Shown here piece by piece: positions 1 through 6,899 of a stretch of DNA of 7,184 bases; position 1 is the first letter of the stretch; each line of letters opens with the position of its first letter. Below the pieces are notes generated by a model that made no database searches, was not told the origin of the DNA, and worked only from the letters and a program-made list of their open reading frames with translations. This DNA is from an uncultured Muribaculaceae bacterium. Its GTDB lineage: Bacteria; Bacteroidota; Bacteroidia; Bacteroidales; Muribaculaceae. The position numbers and the translations under genes were made by a program. Where the stretch lies: assembly GCA_910578305.1 (NCBI GenBank), contig CAJTQH010000013.1, positions 26,169 through 33,352 on the forward strand. Reading direction: 5' to 3'.

Positions 1-436
1 CAAGGATATAAAAGTAATATTTACCGTAAGCCCGATACGCCATCTGGCCGATGGCGCGCATGGCAATCAGCTCAGTAAGGCCACGTTGCTGCTTGCAGTG
101 GACAATGTGTGCCGAAGTTGTGAGTCAGTGATGTATTTTCCGTCGTATGAGATAATGATGGATGATCTGCGCGACTACCGTTTCTATGCCGCCGACATGG
201 TTCATCCGTCGGATGTGGCTATAGATTACATCTATGATCTGTTCATGCAGACTTATTTTTCATCCGGATCTGTGGAGGCTGCAATGAAGTGCAGGCGTTA
301 CTGGCTTCGCACTCAGCATCGCCCTCTTACCGATGATACTGCCGGCGTGGAAAAATTTCGAATGGACACGGAGCGTATGCGCGTTGATCTGACAGAGCAA
401 TATCCATATCTTGCCAATGTAATAAATCTAATATAA
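1..436 (+). CDS. GSCFA domain-containing protein, 3' end (partial)
   Basis: The reading frame is open from base 2 and gives 144 residues before the TAA at 434-436; the start and the GSCFA motif that names the family lie outside the window. The visible part matches the C-terminal half of GSCFA proteins: an SPIRH block at 29-43 followed by DGAHGN and LSK, then a YFPSYEIMMD-LRDYRFY segment, then DMVHPSD (DMVH at 194-205). GSCFA proteins are placed in the SGNH hydrolase clan, and the D-x-x-H in DMVH is in the right place to be its last catalytic block; that assignment is inference. The substrate is not known. The stop lies 2 bases before the murF-alr start, so the pair is probably one operon, which hints at an envelope role. 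Family call is firm, function is not. Confidence 0.88.
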   Translation, partial: KDIKVIFTVSPIRHLADGAHGNQLSKATLLLAVDNVCRSCESVMYFPSYEIMMDDLRDYRFYAADMVHPSDVAIDYIYDLFMQTYFSSGSVEAAMKCRRYWLRTQHRPLTDDTAGVEKFRMDTERMRVDLTEQYPYLANVINLI

Positions 437-438
437 TT

Positions 439-2916
439 ATGTCATATACTGTTGATGAAATAAAATCAATACTTAAAATATCTGGAGATATAAACTGTTC
501 GGATCTCAGGGCCGATGTATTGCTTACCGACAGCCGTTCGCTGGGTTATCCGGAACGTACGATGTTTTTTGCAATCACAACTTCTAACAACGACGGACAT
601 CGGTATATAAAGGATCTATATGACCGTGGGGTACGTATGTTCTGTGTATCCAGAATTCCGGAGGACGTCGCGTCGGAGGCTTGTAATGCTGCTTTTTTTG
701 TGGTACCAGATGTGACAGCGGCCTTGCATGCTATAGCGGGATATCACAGACAGCAGTTTCATGGTACGGTTGTGGGTATCACCGGCAGCCGTGGGAAGAC
801 TACTGTGAAGGAGTGGCTCTATCAATTGTTGTCGGCCGATTATAACATAGTGCGGAGTCCGCGCAGTTATAATTCGCAGATCGGTGTGCCTTTGTCTTTG
901 TGGGAGATCAACGATCATACGCAGTTGGCTATAATCGAGGCAGGTGTGTCGCGTCGAGGCGAGATGGATGCCCTTCAGAATATAATACGCCCGAATGTAG
1001 GCATAATCACCAATATAAGTCACGAACACGACGACGGGTTCCGCACCATGGAACAGAAATGCAATGAAAAAGTGGAGTTGATGCGGGAGTGTGGCTGTGT
1101 GATCTATTGCGGCGATGATAAGTTGATAAGTAAAGCGGTGGCTACACGCTGTATGCATGCTACTGAACTATGGTGGTCAATGGAGGATGTTGGTGCTCCG
1201 CTGTATATCTCGTCGGTCGAGTCTGTAGGATCGATGACGCATATTTCATATGTATATCTACAGCAAAAAGGGGAGTTCAGCATACCGTTTACGTCCAGAC
1301 AGCATGTGGAGAATGCCATACATTGTCTGGCTCTAATGCTGTATCTCAACAGGCCGCATGAGGAGATCGCCGCACGGATGTCGGCATTGACCAAGGTCGG
1401 CACAAGGCTCAATGTGATAGAGGGCGTGAACGACTGCATGATAATTCAGGACTCATATACTTCAGATCTGCATTCGCTTGCTCCGGCCATAGACTTTATG
1501 GGTCGACGTATGACTGAAGGCCGTAGCACTACGTTGATACTTAGTGATGTGATGCATGAAACGCTTTCAGGCGACCGCTTGTATCAGGCTGTGGCCGAGA
1601 TGCTCCGTCACCGTCGTGTGGACAGGCTCATAGGCATAGGCGAGGAGTTTATGCGTCATAGCCGATATTTTGGTGCTGATTCAAATTTTTATTCGGATAC
1701 AGACACTTTTCTGGCATCGGTATCGACCGGAGATTTTGACAGCGAACTGATACTCGTGAAGGGTGCTCCGCAATTTCATTTCGACCGTATAGTGGATATG
1801 CTTGAGGCCCGTCAGCATGAGACGGTACTTGAGGTTAACCTTGACGCCATTGTGCATAATTTCAATCTTTTCCGATCAATGGTGCACCCGACAACAGGTG
1901 TGGTGTGCATGGTTAAAGCATCGGGATATGGTGCCGGATCGTATGAACTGGCCAAAACATTGCAGTCGCAGGGTGCATCTTATCTTGCAGTCGCGGTGCT
2001 TGATGAGGGTGTGGATCTGCGTCGCGCAGGCATCACTATGCCTATAATGGTGCTTAATCCGAAGGTGGTCAATTATCGCACCATGTTTGCCTACAATCTT
2101 GAACCGGAAATATATAGCTTTGATATTCTTAACGAGATAATACGCGAGGGTGAAAAATATGGCGTGACAGACTATCCCGTGCACATAAAACTGGATACCG
2201 GTATGCATCGCCTTGGTTTTCTGGAGCAGGATATCGATGAAGTGACCGATATACTTCGTCGCCAAAGGGTAATACGCCCGTCGTCGGTATTCAGTCATCT
2301 GGCAGCTGCCGATTGTCCGGAAATGGATGACTACACCATGCAGCAGTTTGCCATGTTTGATCGCTGTAGCGAGAGGTTACAGTCGGGATTCCGCTATCAC
2401 ATAATGCGACATGTACTAAACTCTACCGGTATAAGCCGGTTCCCGGAGCGACAATACGATCTTGTCAGACTTGGAATATGCCTCTATGGTATACCAACGA
2501 TGAACGATGGTTCGCAAAGCGGTCTGCGTCAAGTGTCGTCGCTTACCACCACCATTATATCTATAAAGAGTTGGCCGGCCGGGACTACTATCGGTTACAA
2601 CCGACGCGGCGTGTTGGAAAAGGCCGGTCGTGTCGCTACAATCCCGGTGGGCTATGCCGACGGCATTAACAGGCATCTCGGCAATGGAGGCATGCGTGTG
2701 CTCGTAAATGGCGTGCGTTGTCCGTCAATAGGAAATGTGTGTATGGATGCGTGTATGATCGACGTTACAGGCGTGGAATGTTCGGTAGGTGACCGAGTTG
2801 AGATATTCGGCGACAATATTCCTGTGCAGGAACTTGCCGACACTCTCGATACGATACCTTATGAGGTGCTCACATCTGTGTCATCGAGAGTCAAGCGCAT
2901 CTATTACAGGGAGTAG
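439..2916 (+). CDS. murF-alr: Bifunctional MurF ligase / alanine racemase fusion
   Basis: An 825-residue cytoplasmic fusion of two peptidoglycan enzymes. Residues 1-455 are MurF, which uses ATP to join D-Ala-D-Ala to the UDP-MurNAc-tripeptide. The ATP loop ITGSRGKTT is at 114-122, the acidic motif IIEAGVS has E167, NISHEH is at 192-197, K211 sits where Mur ligases carry a carbamylated lysine, DSYTSD is at 338-343, and VKGA near 440-443 ends the C-terminal domain. Residues 460-825 are a PLP-dependent alanine racemase: EVNLDAIVHN at 465-474, PLP lysine K493 in MVKASGYG, KLDTGMHRLGF at 584-594, catalytic tyrosine Y739 in GYADG, and SIGNVCMD at 763-770. Both halves have full family length. The fused order is usual in Bacteroidota. 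The ATG lies 2 bases after the preceding stop, has no clear Shine-Dalgarno, and suits the known N-terminus. R118 and T341 replace residues often Asn in relatives. Confidence 0.96.
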   Translation: MSYTVDEIKSILKISGDINCSDLRADVLLTDSRSLGYPERTMFFAITTSNNDGHRYIKDLYDRGVRMFCVSRIPEDVASEACNAAFFVVPDVTAALHAIAGYHRQQFHGTVVGITGSRGKTTVKEWLYQLLSADYNIVRSPRSYNSQIGVPLSLWEINDHTQLAIIEAGVSRRGEMDALQNIIRPNVGIITNISHEHDDGFRTMEQKCNEKVELMRECGCVIYCGDDKLISKAVATRCMHATELWWSMEDVGAPLYISSVESVGSMTHISYVYLQQKGEFSIPFTSRQHVENAIHCLALMLYLNRPHEEIAARMSALTKVGTRLNVIEGVNDCMIIQDSYTSDLHSLAPAIDFMGRRMTEGRSTTLILSDVMHETLSGDRLYQAVAEMLRHRRVDRLIGIGEEFMRHSRYFGADSNFYSDTDTFLASVSTGDFDSELILVKGAPQFHFDRIVDMLEARQHETVLEVNLDAIVHNFNLFRSMVHPTTGVVCMVKASGYGAGSYELAKTLQSQGASYLAVAVLDEGVDLRRAGITMPIMVLNPKVVNYRTMFAYNLEPEIYSFDILNEIIREGEKYGVTDYPVHIKLDTGMHRLGFLEQDIDEVTDILRRQRVIRPSSVFSHLAAADCPEMDDYTMQQFAMFDRCSERLQSGFRYHIMRHVLNSTGISRFPERQYDLVRLGICLYGIPTMNDGSQSGLRQVSSLTTTIISIKSWPAGTTIGYNRRGVLEKAGRVATIPVGYADGINRHLGNGGMRVLVNGVRCPSIGNVCMDACMIDVTGVECSVGDRVEIFGDNIPVQELADTLDTIPYEVLTSVSSRVKRIYYRE

Positions 2917-2981
2917 GCGGTACGCTATTTTGTAAAGTAATTAAATCAGTAATAACAGGAATTTATCACAAACATTTTTGC

Positions 2982-3038
2982 ATGAGACACATTTTGATCT
3001 GTGCCGCATTGACCGTAGCAGCAGCTTCTGCGTCTGCC
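2982..3038 (+). other. Signal peptide of the tricorn-like peptidase
   Basis: Residues 1-19 have a short basic start (MRH), a hydrophobic core (ILICAALTVAAA) and a small-residue A-S-A site before D20. This is a typical signal peptidase I arrangement and implies Sec export. Cys7 lies too near the N-terminus to be a lipobox cysteine. Confidence 0.85.
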
Positions 3039-6000
3039 GACAGTCCGCGATGGCTTAGAAACACAGCCATTTCACCCGATGGCTCAACTATCGCCTTTAC
3101 ATACAAGGGCGACATATTTACAATCCCATCTACAGGTGGAAAAGCTTTTCAGCTTACAGCAGGAAGCGCATACGACACCGCTCCTGTGTGGAGTCCCGAC
3201 TCCAAAACAATTGTATTCACCTCTGACCGAGAGGGAAGCCACGACATTTACGCAGTGGATGCAAAAGGAGGTACTCCACGGCGTATCACTACATCCTCAG
3301 GTTCGGAAAAACCTCTGGCGTTTATCGATCCGTCGACAGTCATCTATTCTACATCAGAAGGCCCGTCGCGTGAGACAACTCGACATCCTTCTCGCCTGAC
3401 GCGTACTTATTCGGTAGACATCACCACCCCGTATGCTCGCCCCCAGCTATATCTGTCAATGCCTATGGGTGCAGTGTCGGTGTCACAGGACGGACGCATG
3501 CTATATGAAGACAAAAAAGGACTTGAAAATATATATCGTAAGCATGAACGCTCGTCGGGTACATCCGATATATGGCTTATTGAAAACGGCAAGTACACGA
3601 AACTTACCGATTTCAACGGCCATGATCTCAATCCTGTGTGGAAAGCCGATGGCAACGGATACTATTATCTCAGCGAACAGTCAGGAACACTTAATGTCTA
3701 CTCCGGAGCTCGGAATGGCAAACCTGTACAACTCACTGCATTCGAGCGTCATCCTGTTCGCAGTCTGTCTGCGTCACGCGACGGTCTGATGGCATTTAGC
3801 TGGGACGGTGATATCTATACTCTTCGAGAGGGAGAACAGCCACGTAAACTGAATGTGATCATCAACTCTGACCAGTATGTCCGTGATGCCATAAAGTCGT
3901 TTGAAAGAGGCCGAGCCACGCACATGGCTGTGTCGCCCGACGGCAAGGAGGTTGCATTTGTATTAAGAGGAGAGGTCTATGTTACCGACACTAAATACAA
4001 AACTACCCGCCGTATTACCAACACTTCAGCTCAGGAACGCGTAGTCTCCTTTTCGCCTGATGGCCGTATGCTTGTTTATGATTCAGACCGCGACGGTCAG
4101 TGGCAGCTTTTCACTGCGGAAATCAAAAATCCTGCAGAAAAACGTTTTGCATACGCTACCGAGATAGTTGAGAAACCACTATATAAGGGTAATGGGGTAG
4201 CCCAGCAGCCATCGTTTTCGCCCGACGGTAAAAAAGTGGCATTTCTGGAGGATCGCACTACTTTGCGTGTGATTGATCTAAAGAGCAAGGCTGTCAGCAC
4301 AGTGCTTGACGGCAAATATAACTATTCATATACAGACGGAGACATACCTTTCCGTTGGAGTCCCGACAGTGAATGGATTCTTATCAGTTATATAGGTGAT
4401 GGCGGCTGGAACAACCTTGACGTTGCGGCTGTCAAAGCCGATGGTTCAATAGTTGTGGATCTTACAGAAAGCGGTTATTCCGACGGTAATTCCAAATGGG
4501 CTCTCGGCGGTCGTGCCGTGACTTATGAAACCGGACGTTACGGTATGAAGAGCCACGGATCGTGGGGCAATCAGTCAGATATTGTGCTTATGGCTCTCGA
4601 TTCCGAAGCTTGGGATGAACTGAACTCTACCGAAGAGGAGGCCGCTATGCGTGAAGAAGCCGAGAAAGAGAAGAAAAAGTCAGATGACAAGGAGGGTAAA
4701 GACAAGAAAAAGGATAAGAAAAAAACTGCCAAAGAACCGAAAAAGGTTATTGACCTTGACTTCGACAACCGTCGTCACCGCATGGTGCGTCTCACCGTCG
4801 CAAGTGCTATGATAGGCGATTATTTCCTGTCGCCCAAGGGCGACAAGCTCTATTACACGGCCGGTGCCACAGAGGGGGGTGTCAACTTGTATGAGCGCGA
4901 TCTTCGCAATGATAAATCGAAGGTTCTCGTAAAGGGTGTTTTCGGCTCACTGGTATCTGATGCCAAGGGCGATAATCTGTTTGTGATAAGCGGCAAAGGC
5001 ATGCAGAAAGTAAATCTCGCCAAGGGCTCGGCCGAACCGATAGAGTTTGATGCCCCCTACGACCGCAGTTCTGCGGCTGAACGTGAGTATATATATGACC
5101 ACATGCTCCGTCAGGTTTCCGACAAATTTTATGATGTGGATATTCATGGTGTGGATTGGACTTATTATGGCAAACATTACCGCGAATTTCTTCCGTATAT
5201 TAACAATGGCGAGGACTTTTCAATTCTTCTCAGTGAAATTCTCGGAGAACTCAATGCTTCTCATACAGGTTCGAAATACAGTGGTAGTTCTGCCCGTCTT
5301 TCCACGGCAAGTCTCGGAGCATTCTATGACCAGGCTTTCACCGGCGACGGTCTCAGGGTGACAGAAGTCGTGGGCGGATCTCCGCTTGGCACTAAGAAAG
5401 CCAATGTGCGTCCCGGCGATATAATCCTGTCGATAGATGGCCGACTAATTGAGGCCGGTAAGGACTATTATCCTCTGCTCGAAGGCAAAGCCGGCCGCAA
5501 GACTCTTGTAGAGATATTACGTGCCGGTGGGAAACGCGACACTGTAATTGTGAAACCGATTTCAATGGGTAAGTTCAACGATCTGCTTTACACGCGTTGG
5601 GTAGAGCGCAATGAAGCCTATGTCGACTCTATTTCCGGAGGCAGAGTGGCCTACGTGCATGTGCAGGGCATGGATTCCCCAAGTTTCCGCGCTGTATACG
5701 AACGTCTTCTCGGCAAATACCGTAATGCTGACGCCGTAGTGGTGGATACGCGCTGGAATGGCGGCGGATGGCTTCACAATGACCTCGCTCAGCTTCTTAG
5801 CGGACATCGCTATGTCGACTTCAAGCCTCGTGGACAATATATCGGTTCAGAGCCATTCTCGCAGTGGACAAAACCTTCAGTAATGCTTGTCAACGAAGGA
5901 AACTACAGCGATGCACACGGATCGCCATATACATATAAGACACTCAAGATAGGCAAGCTTGTAGGTGCTCCGGTACCCGGAACCATGACTGCCGTGTGGT

Positions 6001-6188
6001 GGGAAACTCAGATTGATCCGTCGCTGGTATTCGGCATCCCTCAGGTCACATGTGTGGATCTTAATGGCAATGTGCTTGAAAATCAGCAGCTCAATCCGGA
6101 TATTGAAGTGTACAACAATCCGGCCGACGAACTGGCAGGCCGTGACGCTCAGCTCGAAGCGGCCGTGAAAGCACTTTTGGGCAATTGA
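2982..6188 (+). CDS. Secreted tricorn-like S41 family peptidase with beta-propeller and PDZ domains
   Basis: A 1068-residue tricorn protease homologue, close to archaeal tricorn in size and domain order. Residues 1-19 form a signal peptide ending in ASA before D20, so it is probably periplasmic. Propeller (PD40-like) repeats fill about 25-690: ISPDG at 30-34, then WSPDS, VSPDG, two FSPDG, WSPDS and LSPKG copies. A highly charged Lys/Glu insertion occupies 551-588. A PDZ domain spans about 779-850 (NVRPGDIILSIDG). The S41 core holds S760-H761 in LNASHTG, D922 of DTRWNGGG, nucleophile S976 with D977 in NYSDAHG, and E1033 in NVLENQQ; their spacing fits tricorn S745/H746, S965/D966 and E1023, so the enzyme looks active. 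Substrates are unknown; short peptides are an inference. The 65-base gap from murF-alr holds neither a clear terminator nor a convincing promoter. The ATG is set by the signal peptide. Confidence 0.93.
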   Translation: MRHILICAALTVAAASASADSPRWLRNTAISPDGSTIAFTYKGDIFTIPSTGGKAFQLTAGSAYDTAPVWSPDSKTIVFTSDREGSHDIYAVDAKGGTPRRITTSSGSEKPLAFIDPSTVIYSTSEGPSRETTRHPSRLTRTYSVDITTPYARPQLYLSMPMGAVSVSQDGRMLYEDKKGLENIYRKHERSSGTSDIWLIENGKYTKLTDFNGHDLNPVWKADGNGYYYLSEQSGTLNVYSGARNGKPVQLTAFERHPVRSLSASRDGLMAFSWDGDIYTLREGEQPRKLNVIINSDQYVRDAIKSFERGRATHMAVSPDGKEVAFVLRGEVYVTDTKYKTTRRITNTSAQERVVSFSPDGRMLVYDSDRDGQWQLFTAEIKNPAEKRFAYATEIVEKPLYKGNGVAQQPSFSPDGKKVAFLEDRTTLRVIDLKSKAVSTVLDGKYNYSYTDGDIPFRWSPDSEWILISYIGDGGWNNLDVAAVKADGSIVVDLTESGYSDGNSKWALGGRAVTYETGRYGMKSHGSWGNQSDIVLMALDSEAWDELNSTEEEAAMREEAEKEKKKSDDKEGKDKKKDKKKTAKEPKKVIDLDFDNRRHRMVRLTVASAMIGDYFLSPKGDKLYYTAGATEGGVNLYERDLRNDKSKVLVKGVFGSLVSDAKGDNLFVISGKGMQKVNLAKGSAEPIEFDAPYDRSSAAEREYIYDHMLRQVSDKFYDVDIHGVDWTYYGKHYREFLPYINNGEDFSILLSEILGELNASHTGSKYSGSSARLSTASLGAFYDQAFTGDGLRVTEVVGGSPLGTKKANVRPGDIILSIDGRLIEAGKDYYPLLEGKAGRKTLVEILRAGGKRDTVIVKPISMGKFNDLLYTRWVERNEAYVDSISGGRVAYVHVQGMDSPSFRAVYERLLGKYRNADAVVVDTRWNGGGWLHNDLAQLLSGHRYVDFKPRGQYIGSEPFSQWTKPSVMLVNEGNYSDAHGSPYTYKTLKIGKLVGAPVPGTMTAVWWETQIDPSLVFGIPQVTCVDLNGNVLENQQLNPDIEVYNNPADELAGRDAQLEAAVKALLGN
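4632..4745 (+). other. Lys/Glu-rich low-complexity insertion in the peptidase
   Basis: Residues 551-588 contain 15 Lys, 9 Glu, 4 Asp and 1 Arg out of 38. The stretch begins with an acidic segment (TEEEAAMREEAEKE) and turns into lysine runs (KKK, DKKKDKKK). It lies between propeller blades, just before the VIDLDFDN segment that resumes beta structure. It is probably a disordered surface loop or a short charged helix. The codons are mostly AAA/AAG and GAA/GAG, so the DNA is purine-rich here. Confidence 0.85.
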
Positions 6189-6210
6189 CAGAAATTTAAC
6201 TGTCAGATAT

Positions 6211-6275
6211 AAAAACGGCTTCGGAGTCTGTATGGGTGATTCAATCACCTTACAGACTCCGAAGTTGTATTTTTA
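6211..6275. terminator. Bidirectional intrinsic terminator between convergent genes
   Basis: A perfect 14-bp inverted repeat (6219-6232 with 6251-6264) is topped by a second stem (6235-6241 with 6243-6249, in practice closing on a TTCAA loop). Only a small internal loop at 6233-6234 and 6250 interrupts it. Five A's (6211-6215) precede it and a T run (6270-6274) follows it, so a U-tract follows the hairpin in either direction. It lies 22 bases after the peptidase stop and 16 bases beyond the DUF4293 stop, where both convergent genes would end. Confidence 0.92.
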
Positions 6276-6290
6276 TCTATCCGTAATGGA

Positions 6291-6749
6291 TCAGCGCAGG
6301 CGGTCGTAGCTGCGGAGCAGACGCTGGTCAGACGATATGCAGCGGTGTGCGGCGACAAGGGCTACAAGTGCGGCTATGAGCAGTGCGCCTGAAAGTCCCC
6401 AGAGAGGCTTGATAGTGACGTCGCCGGCAACAGCTGTAACGTCAACGTATGATCTGGTGAGCATATACACCACTACACATGCGGTGGCAGTAACGACAAG
6501 TCCGGAGAGTGCTACAAGCGATTTTTGCAGAGGCATTTTCTTGTAAAGGAAAATAGACACCACAATGAGTATAATAGCTATAATGGACGGAATAAGCAGC
6601 GCGGGCTGAGCTTTCGCTACAAGCGGACCGAACTGAGGAGCCTTTCCGGCTACGGCGGCATCCCAATAGCCATAAGGTATGAAGATAAACAGGGCTACCG
6701 CTATGGCTGCCAGAAGGAGGAGGAGTGATTGGATTCGTTGGATTACCAT
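6291..6749 (-). CDS. DUF4293 family integral membrane protein
   Basis: A 152-residue hydrophobic protein with four likely membrane helices at about 8-26, 50-69, 77-97 and 116-135. It starts with MVIQRIQSLLLLLAA and ends with DQRLLRSYDRLR; this MIQRIQ-type start and LRSxDRLR-type end are what I recognise as DUF4293, a Bacteroidota family of unknown function. The last residues after helix 4 are basic, which suggests that the C-terminus is cytoplasmic. The loop between helices 1 and 2 is short (about residues 27-49) and shows no catalytic motif. The gene appears to be a single transcription unit: a -7 box lies upstream at 6786-6793 and the shared terminator follows it. Its leader is A-rich and has no Shine-Dalgarno, as is common in the phylum. 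The ATG at 6749 gives the family's expected N-terminus. Confidence 0.88.
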   Translation of the reverse strand: MVIQRIQSLLLLLAAIAVALFIFIPYGYWDAAVAGKAPQFGPLVAKAQPALLIPSIIAIILIVVSIFLYKKMPLQKSLVALSGLVVTATACVVVYMLTRSYVDVTAVAGDVTIKPLWGLSGALLIAALVALVAAHRCISSDQRLLRSYDRLR

Positions 6750-6785
6750 AATACTTGAATTGAGTTATAGTTTTTGATTTTTTTA

Positions 6786-6793
6786 CAAAGATA
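6786..6793 (-). promoter_or_regulatory. Bacteroidetes -7 promoter box for the DUF4293 gene
   Basis: Read on the minus strand the site is TATCTTTG, an exact match to the Bacteroidetes sigma-ABfr -7 consensus TAnnTTTG. It predicts a transcription start near 6779-6783 and an A-rich leader of about 30 nt before the ATG at 6749. No clear TTTG box lies at the expected -33 position, so the call rests on the -7 box and its placement. Confidence 0.7.
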
Positions 6794-6874
6794 CAACAAT
6801 TAAATACTACATTTTGTATGTCGGCAAAGTAAAATTACTAAACCAATGATTGTGCGATTGCATTATAAAATCAG

Positions 6875-6882
6875 TAAATTTG
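6875..6882 (+). promoter_or_regulatory. Bacteroidetes -7 promoter box for surE
   Basis: TAAATTTG matches the TAnnTTTG consensus exactly. A possible partial -33 element, TTG at 6850-6852, lies 22 bases upstream, slightly beyond the usual 19-21. The predicted transcription start is near 6886-6889, which leaves only about 5-14 nt before the two candidate surE starts. Confidence 0.68.
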
Positions 6883-6899
6883 CAGAAAAATAGATGATT

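Noticed and set aside
616..1158. Open 180-codon frame on the minus strand inside murF-alr
   Set aside because: It lies opposite well-conserved MurF motifs, has no recognisable family or start signal, and its composition (many His, Thr, Ile) is what antisense of this codon use gives.
2926..2932. Possible -7 box (TATTTTG) before the peptidase gene
   Set aside because: It is one base short of TAnnTTTG and no TTTG lies near the expected -33 position. A promoter in the 65-base gap is possible but not supported.
2991..3002. Possible lipobox with Cys7 in the peptidase N-terminus
   Set aside because: Only six residues precede the cysteine, too few for a signal n-region plus hydrophobic core, while a good signal peptidase I site follows at A19.
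4571..4768. Minus-strand frame rich in Ser, Phe and Leu opposite the peptidase
   Set aside because: It is the complement of the lysine/glutamate-rich tract; AAG/GAA codons read backwards give Leu, Phe and Ser. Not a gene.
6186..6205. Small inverted repeat TGACAG/CTGTCA overlapping the peptidase stop
   Set aside because: A 6-bp stem with an AT-only 8-nt loop is weak, and the strong terminator just downstream explains the end of the unit.
6808..6818. Palindrome TACA-TTT-TGTA between the divergent promoters
   Set aside because: Four-base arms in AT-rich DNA occur by chance, and there is no second copy to suggest an operator.
6894..6899. Upstream in-frame ATG for surE (adds Met-Ile)
   Set aside because: It cannot be excluded, but the start at 6900 gives the usual spacing to SNDDG and a slightly longer leader.
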